From assembly GCF_034424315.1 (NCBI RefSeq), contig NZ_CP139972.1, positions 7,696,501-7,760,500 on the forward strand: DNA of 64,000 nt. Direction: 5' to 3'. A model generated the notes under the pieces. The model was given only the letters and a program-made list of their open reading frames with translations. It ran no database searches and was not told the DNA's origin. A program made the position numbers and the translations under genes. Positions 18,221-26,633 of this stretch are shown here, piece after piece. The stretch is from Chitinophaga sancti. GTDB lineage: Bacteria > Bacteroidota > Bacteroidia > Chitinophagales > Chitinophagaceae. Positions within the stretch are counted from its first letter, which is position 1. Every line of letters begins with the position of its first letter.

Positions 18221-18224
18221 AAGG

Positions 18225-20687
18225 TCAGAATGAAATGGTGGCTTCAATACCCGCTGTCGTAGTGGCTGGCAGGTTAAACAGATCAAGACCGCTTGTTTGA
18301 CCCTGGTCAAGGATGGATTGACTCGGATCCACTCCTTTGTAAGGCGTCCATAACAGCAGGTTGCGCAGAAAACCGGTTAGTTTGAAATTATTCACGTACC
18401 CTTTGAAACTGCGCTTCACTGAAAGTGAAATATTATTCAGGCGCAGGAAATCCGCTCGCTGAATGTAATTTTCAGCTACCGGCGTTCGCGGGATATTCTC
18501 TGCTTTTCGCTGTATGGCAGAATTGGCGGAGCGTCCATAATAATCCAGCATAGCAGCTGTTCCATTCCATTTTTCTCCTCCATTTTTCCATTGCCAGGTG
18601 GCACCTAGCTCAAATGCACCGTAAGATAAATAGTTCGTTAATGCCAGGTAGAATTTGGGATTTGGATTACCTATTACTTTTAGTTGAGGATCTACCATGG
18701 CCTGACCGTTTGCATCAGTAACAATTTGATGGTTGGCATCACGCAAATAAGCGCTGCCCACAATCACATTGGATGGTGCTCCAACTACAAGCGCGGTATG
18801 AACATCACTAAGACCTGCTGTGGGTGTATAGTTGTAGCCTTCCGCTACAGATGTGATATAATGCCTGTTGGTAGAAAATGAAAGGCGGTTATTGAATCTT
18901 CCAGCCCCCTGAAATATAGGAATATCAAACTGTGTAAAGGTTATTTCCAGGCCTTTATTGATATAAGCGGCAATGTTTTTTAACTGGATATTATCGTTGC
19001 TGATGACAGGAACTACATCGTGATCAGTTTGCCGCTGGTAGTAGGAAACGGTCATTCTGAATTTCCTGTAAACTGCATCCAGTTCCACATCCCATTCCAT
19101 ATGGTGAATAGGTTGTAAACGACTATAATAATCTGCTTCTTTTATTGGTGAAAATTTTGATAGTGTTGAGGAAGTATAATTCAATAGATTGAGCGCTGCC
19201 TGGGATTGCTGTATTGGTAATTCACTGTTGAACTGGTTGAAATGTGAGCTGAGGGCAATTGAAAGTGTACCGTGGTATCTGATATATATATTTTTCATCA
19301 GCACGATAGCCCCTCCGGGTAGCCAGAAGTTTTGCCTGTTGGTGGTATTAGAGGCATATCCCTGGTCACTTAGCTTGAGCATAAACGTATATGGATATAA
19401 ATCATATTGGCCAAGATAGGTGAGATTCGGTTCATGGGCATTTCGTTTGTATCGGTAATCCGGTCCGATGTCCTGATACCGGATGTCCGTGTGCATATTT
19501 GAATAATTGTAATTGAGCTCGACAGAATTCTTAAAATTCCCGTCAAATAATAGGGGCGCTTCATATTTTACATTCCCCCTCGTCAGCAGCCGATTGTCTT
19601 TCTGATATCTTTGTACCATGCTCCCGTTGGGGAATCCTGTAGTACCTGCTGCGTATACTTCTGTACTTTTGGTGTCGTCGTGCTGGTAAGTAGAAACAAT
19701 GGTGTAACTAAATGGACCAGTCTTATTTTCAATTTTAATATTTGCATTACGGGAATGCCTGCGAAAACCATTGTCGTGATCCTGGAGCAGGAAAAGCGGG
19801 TTATCGGCACCAATACTGTAACTACGCTGGCTATTACCAATCATAGTGCCCTGCGCATTCTCAAAACTTGGGGGTGTAAGTAGTGAATATTGATACGCCC
19901 TGTTTAGTAAGCCATTCCTGTTACTATAATCAAAGTGATCGGATACATCATCATAACTGAGGGTAATACGCAGGTCTCTTTTCTTATGTTCCAGGTCCAG
20001 TCCGAACTTTTGCTCGCGGTTATTATTCAGCCTGATAATGCTTTTATCATCTTCCCGGCCCACTTTTAGCCCCAGGGACCATGGATTACCTGTGAATGGG
20101 AGATAAGTTGTCTTCAGCAGGAAATCATTACTGATATTCATCCCTGTTCTCAATATTCCATTATTATACGCATTTGTTGCCCGCCCATTGCCGCTTCCTT
20201 TAGGAACCAGCTGGCCATTTTTATCATACCCATTAGCAATCCCATCGTATTCGAGTGCGGCAATAGCAGGACCATAGCTAAAAAGGGTACCCGTTTCAGG
20301 TCCCAGGTATTGATTGTTGAGCCCCTGGGCATAATCCTTTTGCAGGCGTGGTTGCTGATTGGCCCAGCAGAGGGCAACAGCGGTAGTGTAAGAACCACTA
20401 AAAGATATCGTTTTCACATAATCCTGCAGCACGAATTCATTGCCTGCAATTCCAATTCTTTGAGTAGAATAGGGATATCTGAGATTTCCCTTCACCCTTT
20501 TCACATCCCTATTCACACTACTCTGCGGCAAAGCAAACACCCTTCGCGATGTATCCGCCTTCCTCACCAGCCTCATATAATCCTCATTTGTCTGTGCGGT
20601 TGATAAAACAGGTAAAAATAGCAAGAGTAAAAAATATCTCAAGGTATTCAGTTTGGAGTTATGATGCTCAAAAAAACAGAATTGCAT
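18225..20687 (-). CDS. SusC-like outer-membrane barrel lacking its own plug
   Basis: The protein has about 820 residues with a signal peptide (RYFLLLLFLPVLSTAQ). After about 60 residues it goes directly into alternating aromatic beta strands resembling the SusC barrel (VKTISFSGSYTTAVALCWAN at its start; RADFLRLNNISLSVKRSFKG, then FKLTGFLRNLLLWTPYKGVD near the end; C-terminus TTTAGIEATISF). No carboxypeptidase-like domain, plug or VIDG/AIYGSRGANG motif is present, although SusC proteins normally place about 200 residues of these before the barrel. The next gene carries precisely such a plug. The ATG at 20687 was preferred; one at 20720 is also possible. It probably forms an outer-membrane complex with the macroglobulin. 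Confidence 0.8.
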   Translation of the reverse strand: MQFCFFEHHNSKLNTLRYFLLLLFLPVLSTAQTNEDYMRLVRKADTSRRVFALPQSSVNRDVKRVKGNLRYPYSTQRIGIAGNEFVLQDYVKTISFSGSYTTAVALCWANQQPRLQKDYAQGLNNQYLGPETGTLFSYGPAIAALEYDGIANGYDKNGQLVPKGSGNGRATNAYNNGILRTGMNISNDFLLKTTYLPFTGNPWSLGLKVGREDDKSIIRLNNNREQKFGLDLEHKKRDLRITLSYDDVSDHFDYSNRNGLLNRAYQYSLLTPPSFENAQGTMIGNSQRSYSIGADNPLFLLQDHDNGFRRHSRNANIKIENKTGPFSYTIVSTYQHDDTKSTEVYAAGTTGFPNGSMVQRYQKDNRLLTRGNVKYEAPLLFDGNFKNSVELNYNYSNMHTDIRYQDIGPDYRYKRNAHEPNLTYLGQYDLYPYTFMLKLSDQGYASNTTNRQNFWLPGGAIVLMKNIYIRYHGTLSIALSSHFNQFNSELPIQQSQAALNLLNYTSSTLSKFSPIKEADYYSRLQPIHHMEWDVELDAVYRKFRMTVSYYQRQTDHDVVPVISNDNIQLKNIAAYINKGLEITFTQFDIPIFQGAGRFNNRLSFSTNRHYITSVAEGYNYTPTAGLSDVHTALVVGAPSNVIVGSAYLRDANHQIVTDANGQAMVDPQLKVIGNPNPKFYLALTNYLSYGAFELGATWQWKNGGEKWNGTAAMLDYYGRSANSAIQRKAENIPRTPVAENYIQRADFLRLNNISLSVKRSFKGYVNNFKLTGFLRNLLLWTPYKGVDPSQSILDQGQTSGLDLFNLPATTTAGIEATISF

Positions 20688-20727
20688 AATAGTAGAAAAA
20701 ATATTTCTGAACTTTCTCAAATAAGCA

Positions 20728-20759
20728 CAAAAAAAACTGCCTGTCGCATGGACAGGCAG
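20728..20759 (-). terminator. Terminator after the 532-residue secreted protein
   Basis: A 9-bp perfect stem (20737-20745 with 20751-20759) is followed on the minus strand by eight T. It separates this gene from the barrel/macroglobulin unit, which therefore needs its own promoter. Confidence 0.88.
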
Positions 20760-20787
20760 CTTAACTCAAGTTGGGCATTGATTATGA

Positions 20788-22386
20788 TCAGGGCTGTAAC
20801 CACACAACTCTTACACCTCTGTGCTCAGTATTTTTATCCATTTTCAGGGTAATAAACCTACCCTTATCGGCATCGTAGTCGGAGACTCCCATCACTAATG
20901 GATGGCCGTCATCATCTTTATTTACATTCAGGCCAAACAGCGGTGCGTATGCCGGCAGTTCATTACTGGCATCACATACATAATAGTAACCATCTGTATC
21001 CCTCACAGTTGAGAAAGCAACTCCTTTCCCCTGGACCGCCTTTTTCATGTTATCCTCCGTATTGTTCATCGTCACATATACCCTGTCTTTATACTGAAAG
21101 CAGCCATAACCCCTGTATTGTTCCCCCTTAATAAGCGGTTGCGCACTGCTGGATACTCTCTCATTATTGAAAGCGGAGATCTCCCAGTTACGCAGCTCAG
21201 CATGCCTGGGAATTACACAGGAATATTCTGCCTGACCATTTGCATTAAACGATTGCACCGCCAGCCAGTCTTTGATGCAATACACGTAAGACGCAGCATT
21301 GAGCGGTTTTACCTGCTTACGGGTCAGTTCCTCGTATACAATAGAAAATCCACCATCACTGCGGACAAATACGTTTTGAGGCATTCCGGTAAAGGCCCTG
21401 TTTGCAAGCGCTTTTGTTTTTTCAACGGCCTTAGCCGGGTATATATCTATTTCCTGATCCGGAGCAGCCCTGCCTGGATCAACCAGTCCGCAGATGCCAG
21501 CATACGTCTCTTCATCCCCCGCTTCCGGATGCGCATAACCGATAAAGATGATCTTTTTAATCACCGGATCATATTTAACCAGGCCACTGTCGATTACTTT
21601 TTTTACACCAATATTCACTTTGCTGAGTGCCAGTGTATCAGTTGTCTTACTAAGGGTCGCCATAATAAGCTGCCCTTTTTTATCACCTACTTCAGTCTGG
21701 TTATAAATATGTGCAAAGAGACATACCTTCTCATCACCCAGTACCACCATGTCCAGGTAATTAATATTTTTATAGCGACGATCACTATTTGCATAATATG
21801 CTCTGGCAATCTCTTTATGCGCACCAGTATACCAGATCACTTCCAGGTTGCCGCTCACAGAACGATCATTGTTATGCAGTATCACTAGCGCATAGTTCTC
21901 GCTGTTGGGATCCTTGCGTACAAAGAAAGAGGTCACGGGTTCATACTGGGTAATAAATGGCTGCGCAAAATACGCGTATCGGTTTGTCATCATCAGTTTC
22001 TCATCTTTCTTAATATAACCGGTCTTGCCATCGATGATAATGCGGTACAATACAGGTTGCCTTGATTCCACTTCTGAGATAAACAGCGTAATGTCATTGT
22101 TGGATTCGAACACCGCATTGACACAGCTACCCAGCAGGTTTTCAAAATTCGCTTTCATGTGAGTCTGCGCCTTTGGCTTGTTATCCTCATCATAGATGTC
22201 TACATACAAGCCATCTCTGGATGTAATTTGCAGAAAAACGGTCGATCCGTCTTTCATGTGTAGAATGCGACCATAGCCGGCTACCGGTTCTTTGAAAAGA
22301 GGGCTTTGGGCTACGGTAGTAAGTTGTGCAAAGGCCGCAACAGCCTGCATCATTACGAACAGCGTAATCAGGAAAGATTTATTCAT
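20788..22386 (-). CDS. Secreted protein of unknown function
   Basis: The 532-residue protein has a signal peptide (MNKSFLITLFVMMQAVAAFAQ) and then a beta-rich sequence with recurring blocks of about 50-60 residues of the type GDEKVCLFAHIYNQ or SENYALVILHNNDRS, which suggests a beta-propeller. I do not recognise a family or catalytic motif. No membrane anchor is visible after the signal. It is flanked by terminators, has an exact -7 box 23 bases upstream, and is therefore probably a single-gene unit. Binding or scaffolding outside the cytoplasm is a guess. Confidence 0.6.
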   Translation of the reverse strand: MNKSFLITLFVMMQAVAAFAQLTTVAQSPLFKEPVAGYGRILHMKDGSTVFLQITSRDGLYVDIYDEDNKPKAQTHMKANFENLLGSCVNAVFESNNDITLFISEVESRQPVLYRIIIDGKTGYIKKDEKLMMTNRYAYFAQPFITQYEPVTSFFVRKDPNSENYALVILHNNDRSVSGNLEVIWYTGAHKEIARAYYANSDRRYKNINYLDMVVLGDEKVCLFAHIYNQTEVGDKKGQLIMATLSKTTDTLALSKVNIGVKKVIDSGLVKYDPVIKKIIFIGYAHPEAGDEETYAGICGLVDPGRAAPDQEIDIYPAKAVEKTKALANRAFTGMPQNVFVRSDGGFSIVYEELTRKQVKPLNAASYVYCIKDWLAVQSFNANGQAEYSCVIPRHAELRNWEISAFNNERVSSSAQPLIKGEQYRGYGCFQYKDRVYVTMNNTEDNMKKAVQGKGVAFSTVRDTDGYYYVCDASNELPAYAPLFGLNVNKDDDGHPLVMGVSDYDADKGRFITLKMDKNTEHRGVRVVWLQP

Positions 22387-22409
22387 TGTTTCATAGGTAT
22401 ATGACAGCG

Positions 22410-22417
22410 CAAATATA
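22410..22417 (-). promoter_or_regulatory. -7 promoter box for the 532-residue secreted protein
   Basis: The minus strand reads TATATTTG, an exact TAnnTTTG match, 23 bases before the ATG. Confidence 0.5.
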
Positions 22418-22460
22418 GATAGTTTTATTTAATATGTATGGGTTTGGCTTTGTCTAAAAC

Positions 22461-22489
22461 AAAAACGCTTCTGCGTGAAGCAGAAGCGT
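22461..22489 (-). terminator. Terminator after the glycoside hydrolase-like gene
   Basis: A perfect 10-bp stem (22465-22474 with 22480-22489, loop gtgaa) is followed on the minus strand by TTTTTGTTTT. It lies 11 bases after the stop codon. Confidence 0.88.
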
Positions 22490-22500
22490 CTCTTATATGC

Positions 22501-25068
22501 TTACTGTACAAGAATCTCGTCCGTAAATAACCAGGAAGTAGACCCTACAAAGAGATAACCCTCCGGTATGGCTCCAAAAGCCTTCCCCGTCACCCTAATA
22601 TACCGTGCACTTCCCTTCACCGGAATGCTAAATCGTTGTAAATAAGGTTCTCCCCGCACATTTTTGTTATTATAGACCTTTCCTGCCAGTTTATAGTTTT
22701 TCCCATCTTTGGAAGTATATACGGCTACTTCTTTTGGCAGGAAAATTCCACTGTTAGGATCACAGAGAAAACTTGCAATTACCCTTTTCGTCGGGGTTAC
22801 AGTCTCCATATCCACCGTTGCATCCAGGTCTTTACCACCGAAGCCCAGCCACTTGCCACATTTGAAAGCAGTCGTACCCATTATCCCATCTGTCAGCGTA
22901 CTATCGCCATGCGCTGCATACTGTGGTGCATATGCCTGTGCAATGCTCACTTTCTTACCCAGCGCCAGGTTCACCGGCACAAAAATACCTGAACCAGCTA
23001 TCTGCCTGCCATGCTCAAAAATACCTGCTGAAATCATACCCGCTACATGAACCGGAAACGCTTGGGTATATAATGCAGACTGCCCATCCGGCAATTGATT
23101 CACAGCATACCGGATCTCCTTGTTAGAATTGGTATTAATCTGCACCGTGGCTGTATGATCCGCATTAATTTTATAAGTGATCACAGGGTCAGGACTGGCT
23201 GTCAGCACATCAAACCAGGCAGTACCCTGCTGAATCAGTTCCAGCGAGAGAATTGCAGTCGTAGAAGATACCGGCGCCTGGAAAGTGAAATTATATTCCT
23301 TCCACTCAGACGTTAGTGTAAAGGTATGATCCTGCTCCATGGCATCAACGGCAATGCGGAAAGAAGGCATATGTTCCTGTGCTTTGGCTTTCGCCCTGAT
23401 AGATACCGTATAGCTGTTCCCCTTCGTCATCACCATCGGTACCAGCCTGATTTTGTTCCCACCGCTATCCACAGGTGTGATCAGTCGCAGGCTAAACATC
23501 CCTTCTGCATGCTCACGGGGATCTGCAAAGAAAGAGGCGCCTACATCTGCTTTGCGATGACTGGTACTGCTTACATTACTGCCAATGGGCAAGCCCGGGC
23601 TGACAATCTTTTCAAAACCGGGATTCAGTGTCATGTTATCAGCAGGAATAGCAGACGGGTTATTGCCACGAATCAGGTATACCCTGGTGCCATATGCATC
23701 GATGATATCATGCACAACTCCGTTCTCCATGGCTACTTCCCTGTTTTCAAACCAGCACTCCACATTCGCATTCTTATGCATCTCTGTTGTCAGCGTATAT
23801 GCTTTGGGTTTATTCTCATTATTCACAGCGATCAGCAAAGTATTTCCCTGGTAAGAAAAAGCCTTCGTCAGAATTTTAGGATCATCTGCATGCAGCGCAG
23901 GAGCCTGATCTGCAGAGAGCAAAAAGGAGGTCATCTGTGCCGTTTCCACTGCCACATTGCTGGCTGAAGACCAGGCAGATACTGATTGCGGATTCAAATT
24001 GCCGGGTGCATGTACATAATACTGAATACCCTTTGCGCCGCCGATCAATCCCATATAAGTCATCAACCTGATCTCTGCACCCGTTGGTTCCCGGTTCCAC
24101 ATTTCCTGTCCGCCAAATGCCTGAGGCACCAGCCATACAGACTTTTCATATTGATAGGCTTTCGCATATTGTGTAAGGTCATCCATCACTTTATCTGCCG
24201 GCCCGGGAATAGGGTAGGGGTCTGTCATTGCTATATCCATTGTATTCCTGAAGTCATTCGCCTTCTGCGGCATCATAAATACAATCGATACAGGATGATA
24301 AGGATCCAGTTCCCGGATCAGCTGGTAAGCTGCTTCCAGTACAGCCGGTGGGCGGCCCTGCCCATCTGGTTCGTCATTAATGTAATAAGATAGCAAGGCA
24401 GGATGATCCCTGAATGCAAGTACTTCGCTTTTTAATAAAGCGAGTTTTTCCTGTTCTGTTTTATCCAGCCCTTTATCACCATTGTGCCCACTGCCTACGA
24501 GTGAGTTTACACCATACTGCACCTTTACTCCTACCTGTGCACAACGATCCATATAAGCCCGTCGTTCCGCCATACCTTCAGGTAGATTTTCCTGGTATAC
24601 TCCAATCATATTAAAGCCATGCGTCACTTCCCGTTCAGGCAGATCACCTACCGGAACACAATAAAATCCAAAGGGGAAGAATGGTAATCCGTCAGCGATT
24701 AGTCCTCCTGTCAATTGATCTATCTGTACTGCATTTGCTTTAGGTGCCAGTTTGGTAATTGAGATGTCTCCTTTTTGCACAGTTGCGTTCTCTTTCTCCA
24801 ATACATAATGCAGCGTAGTGTTGCCAATGGGTAAGACATCCAGGTTGAACCGGCTGGAAAGTCGCTGCCCTTCTGCTTTAGCAGTCGTTTCAATTTTGTC
24901 GGAGCCTAACGATAAATTCAGTTTGTAATTACCCTGATCGGGGAGTATGCAGATGATACTACCCTCTTTTTCAGCGAGATAGTAATTGTACCTGGAAAAA
25001 ACTTTGACCTGTGCATGTAATACCATCCCCCATATGCATAGGAGTGCACTCAGCATGACTTTCTTCAT
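22501..25068 (-). CDS. Secreted glycoside hydrolase-like protein with C-terminal carbohydrate-binding domains
   Basis: The 855-residue protein has a signal peptide (ending GMVLHAQ), an N-terminal beta domain, then a TIM-barrel-like domain from about residue 115 (GLIADGLPFFPFGFYCVP). A candidate acid/base Glu lies in SYYINDEPDGQ near 233, and a candidate nucleophile Glu in QAFGGQEMW near 322; both fit a clan GH-A enzyme such as a beta-galactosidase relative. A jelly-roll segment near 480-630 (NMTLNPGFEKIV) resembles CBM4/9 modules. The last 150 residues resemble an F5/8-type (discoidin) domain (NLALGKKVSIAQ to DEILVQ). It should act on an extracellular glycan. The exact GH family and substrate cannot be set by eye. 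Confidence 0.68.
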   Translation of the reverse strand: MKKVMLSALLCIWGMVLHAQVKVFSRYNYYLAEKEGSIICILPDQGNYKLNLSLGSDKIETTAKAEGQRLSSRFNLDVLPIGNTTLHYVLEKENATVQKGDISITKLAPKANAVQIDQLTGGLIADGLPFFPFGFYCVPVGDLPEREVTHGFNMIGVYQENLPEGMAERRAYMDRCAQVGVKVQYGVNSLVGSGHNGDKGLDKTEQEKLALLKSEVLAFRDHPALLSYYINDEPDGQGRPPAVLEAAYQLIRELDPYHPVSIVFMMPQKANDFRNTMDIAMTDPYPIPGPADKVMDDLTQYAKAYQYEKSVWLVPQAFGGQEMWNREPTGAEIRLMTYMGLIGGAKGIQYYVHAPGNLNPQSVSAWSSASNVAVETAQMTSFLLSADQAPALHADDPKILTKAFSYQGNTLLIAVNNENKPKAYTLTTEMHKNANVECWFENREVAMENGVVHDIIDAYGTRVYLIRGNNPSAIPADNMTLNPGFEKIVSPGLPIGSNVSSTSHRKADVGASFFADPREHAEGMFSLRLITPVDSGGNKIRLVPMVMTKGNSYTVSIRAKAKAQEHMPSFRIAVDAMEQDHTFTLTSEWKEYNFTFQAPVSSTTAILSLELIQQGTAWFDVLTASPDPVITYKINADHTATVQINTNSNKEIRYAVNQLPDGQSALYTQAFPVHVAGMISAGIFEHGRQIAGSGIFVPVNLALGKKVSIAQAYAPQYAAHGDSTLTDGIMGTTAFKCGKWLGFGGKDLDATVDMETVTPTKRVIASFLCDPNSGIFLPKEVAVYTSKDGKNYKLAGKVYNNKNVRGEPYLQRFSIPVKGSARYIRVTGKAFGAIPEGYLFVGSTSWLFTDEILVQ

Positions 25069-25225
25069 TGAGACCTGTTTTTAATAAATTAACGTAGCTC
25101 GGGTACCTGTTTGAATTTTATATTTTCCCAAAATCATCCGGATCCACCTGTCGCCGGTTTAATAAGATTCAAAATGATCCGCTACCAATGCGGTAAAGTA
25201 TAAAAAAGATGATGATAAAAAAACA

Positions 25226-25233
25226 TATTTTTG
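25226..25233 (+). promoter_or_regulatory. -7 promoter box for the SH3-domain protein
   Basis: TATTTTTG matches TAnnTTTG and ends eight bases before the ATG at 25242. It lies inside the frame that would open from 25209, so it supports the shorter protein. Confidence 0.45.
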
Positions 25234-25241
25234 CGCCTCAT

Positions 25242-26081
25242 ATGAAACAGATCATCCTTACCTCATTATTGCTGGCTGCCATGGCTCCTGCTATTGCGCA
25301 AACAGCTGACAGACTGGAATATTCCCTGTGGCCGCTGGAAAAAGGTAGCTCCCTCTCCGTATATGCTGACAAAGCCTACATCCGTAGCAGCCCTTCTGTA
25401 CAGGGAACAATAGTAGATTCATTATTGCCCGGTAGTCCGGTAATTGTAGATGAGGTGATCACCGCCAATCCGCTCACCATGAAAGGCATGACAACTGCCT
25501 GGCTGAAAACACATTACACAACGGCAGGCAAAGAAGTGAAAGGATATGTATGGGTAGGTCTGCTGGCCCTGAATACATTGACAAAAGATGGAACCACTTT
25601 CGTATATGGGTTAGAGAAAAGATCAGTCGTATCTGAAAATGAAGAAACCCTGACCGTACGTATCAAAGCTTTGGATAAAGATCATCGCATACTTGACATG
25701 AAAGAATGGACAGTACCGGGTGGAGAAAATGCAAGAAGCAGCGAGAGCAAACTACTGGGAGAAATGGGCCTGGATAGTGTAAAAGAGATCTTCCGCCTCA
25801 ACTTTAGTGGCGATGCCTGTGGCTTGCCTACTGATTACTACTACTTTGGCTGGAATGGGAATAAACTACTGACCCTGCCAGGCAAAAGCAATACATTCGA
25901 TGCAGGTGCCTTTGCCTATACCGAAACCCTGATCTTTCCGAAAGAAGTGGGTGGCCAACCCGGTAAAATCCTGAAACTAATGGTCAGCGAGCAATATGGG
26001 GAAGACGGTGAAACAGTAGAAAGCAAAACCGTGAAAAGAGAAGTCTATACCTGGGATGGCAATAAAGCCACCAAACAATAA
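25242..26081 (+). CDS. Secreted protein with bacterial SH3 domain
   Basis: The 279-residue protein begins MKQIILTSLLLAAMAPAIAQ, a signal peptide; the start was chosen for this and for the -7 box just upstream. An SH3b-like fold follows (ADKAYIRSSPSVQGTIVDSL, then GYVWVGLLALN, about residues 40-110). The remaining 160 residues are a beta-rich domain with no family I recognise. SH3b domains often bind peptidoglycan or other cell-wall ligands. No enzyme motif was found. The function is open. Confidence 0.68.
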   Translation: MKQIILTSLLLAAMAPAIAQTADRLEYSLWPLEKGSSLSVYADKAYIRSSPSVQGTIVDSLLPGSPVIVDEVITANPLTMKGMTTAWLKTHYTTAGKEVKGYVWVGLLALNTLTKDGTTFVYGLEKRSVVSENEETLTVRIKALDKDHRILDMKEWTVPGGENARSSESKLLGEMGLDSVKEIFRLNFSGDACGLPTDYYYFGWNGNKLLTLPGKSNTFDAGAFAYTETLIFPKEVGGQPGKILKLMVSEQYGEDGETVESKTVKREVYTWDGNKATKQ

Positions 26082-26180
26082 CCTCCATTATTAGGACTAT
26101 TCGTATATCTGTAAAAATTAACGAAATATCGTAAGCATCATCTTTTATCAGAAAAAGCCATTAAAGCGCCAACAAAAGAT

Positions 26181-26198
26181 CGTGTTTCTACAAACACG
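26181..26198. repeat. Short inverted repeat upstream of the AraC gene
   Basis: cgtgttt (26181-26187) and aaacacg (26192-26198) pair perfectly around ctac. It lies 43 bases before the ATG of the AraC-type gene, where an operator could be. No other copy was noticed in the window. Confidence 0.35.
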
Positions 26199-26240
26199 CA
26201 ATTCCTGATTCAACCGACCTTTGTTTCGTTCGCAACCCAC

Positions 26241-26624
26241 ATGACTATGCTACACATTACAGACCAATTTAACCATGTAGACCAGTTCTTTTCCCTGCTG
26301 GATGAAACAATTGCCGAGATCAAATTTGCATCTCCCGTCAGGATGAGAACCGTGAAAGAATTTGCTGCCATAATGGAACTGCATCCCAATTACCTGAATA
26401 CTTTGCTAAAGCGATATACAGGTGAAAATGTGAGCTCACATATCCGTAGGCGCTTGCTGGATGTTTCAAAGAATTTATTGCTGGAAACGGACTGGTATGT
26501 GCAGGATATCAGCTATGTGGTGGGGTTTTCTGACCAGCCTAATTTTAATATGTTTTTCAAGAAGAACGTGGGGCATACGCCTTCAGAATTTAGAAGACTA
26601 GCTGTTGCAATAGACAACAGCTAG
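26241..26624 (+). CDS. Small AraC-type DNA-binding regulator
   Basis: The 127-residue protein consists essentially of an AraC DNA-binding domain. The first helix-turn-helix is VKEFAAIMELHPNYLNTLLK (about 38-57), and the second is VQDISYVVGFSDQPNFNMFF (about 91-110), followed by GHTPSEFRR. There is no sensor domain. It is similar in plan to the regulator at 11146-11529. It converges on the WG-repeat gene with a gap of nine bases. Its target is unknown; the inverted repeat upstream may be its own operator. Confidence 0.82.
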   Translation: MTMLHITDQFNHVDQFFSLLDETIAEIKFASPVRMRTVKEFAAIMELHPNYLNTLLKRYTGENVSSHIRRRLLDVSKNLLLETDWYVQDISYVVGFSDQPNFNMFFKKNVGHTPSEFRRLAVAIDNS

Positions 26625-26633
26625 TCCATATCT

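Noticed and set aside
21118..21888. 256-codon plus-strand frame inside the secreted-protein gene
   Set aside because: It is antisense to a gene with signal peptide, promoter and terminator; its composition is rich in Ile, Arg and Cys with no motif.
23326..23967. 213-codon plus-strand frame in the glycoside hydrolase-like gene
   Set aside because: Antisense shadow with high Cys, His and Arg content; the minus-strand protein has coherent domains.
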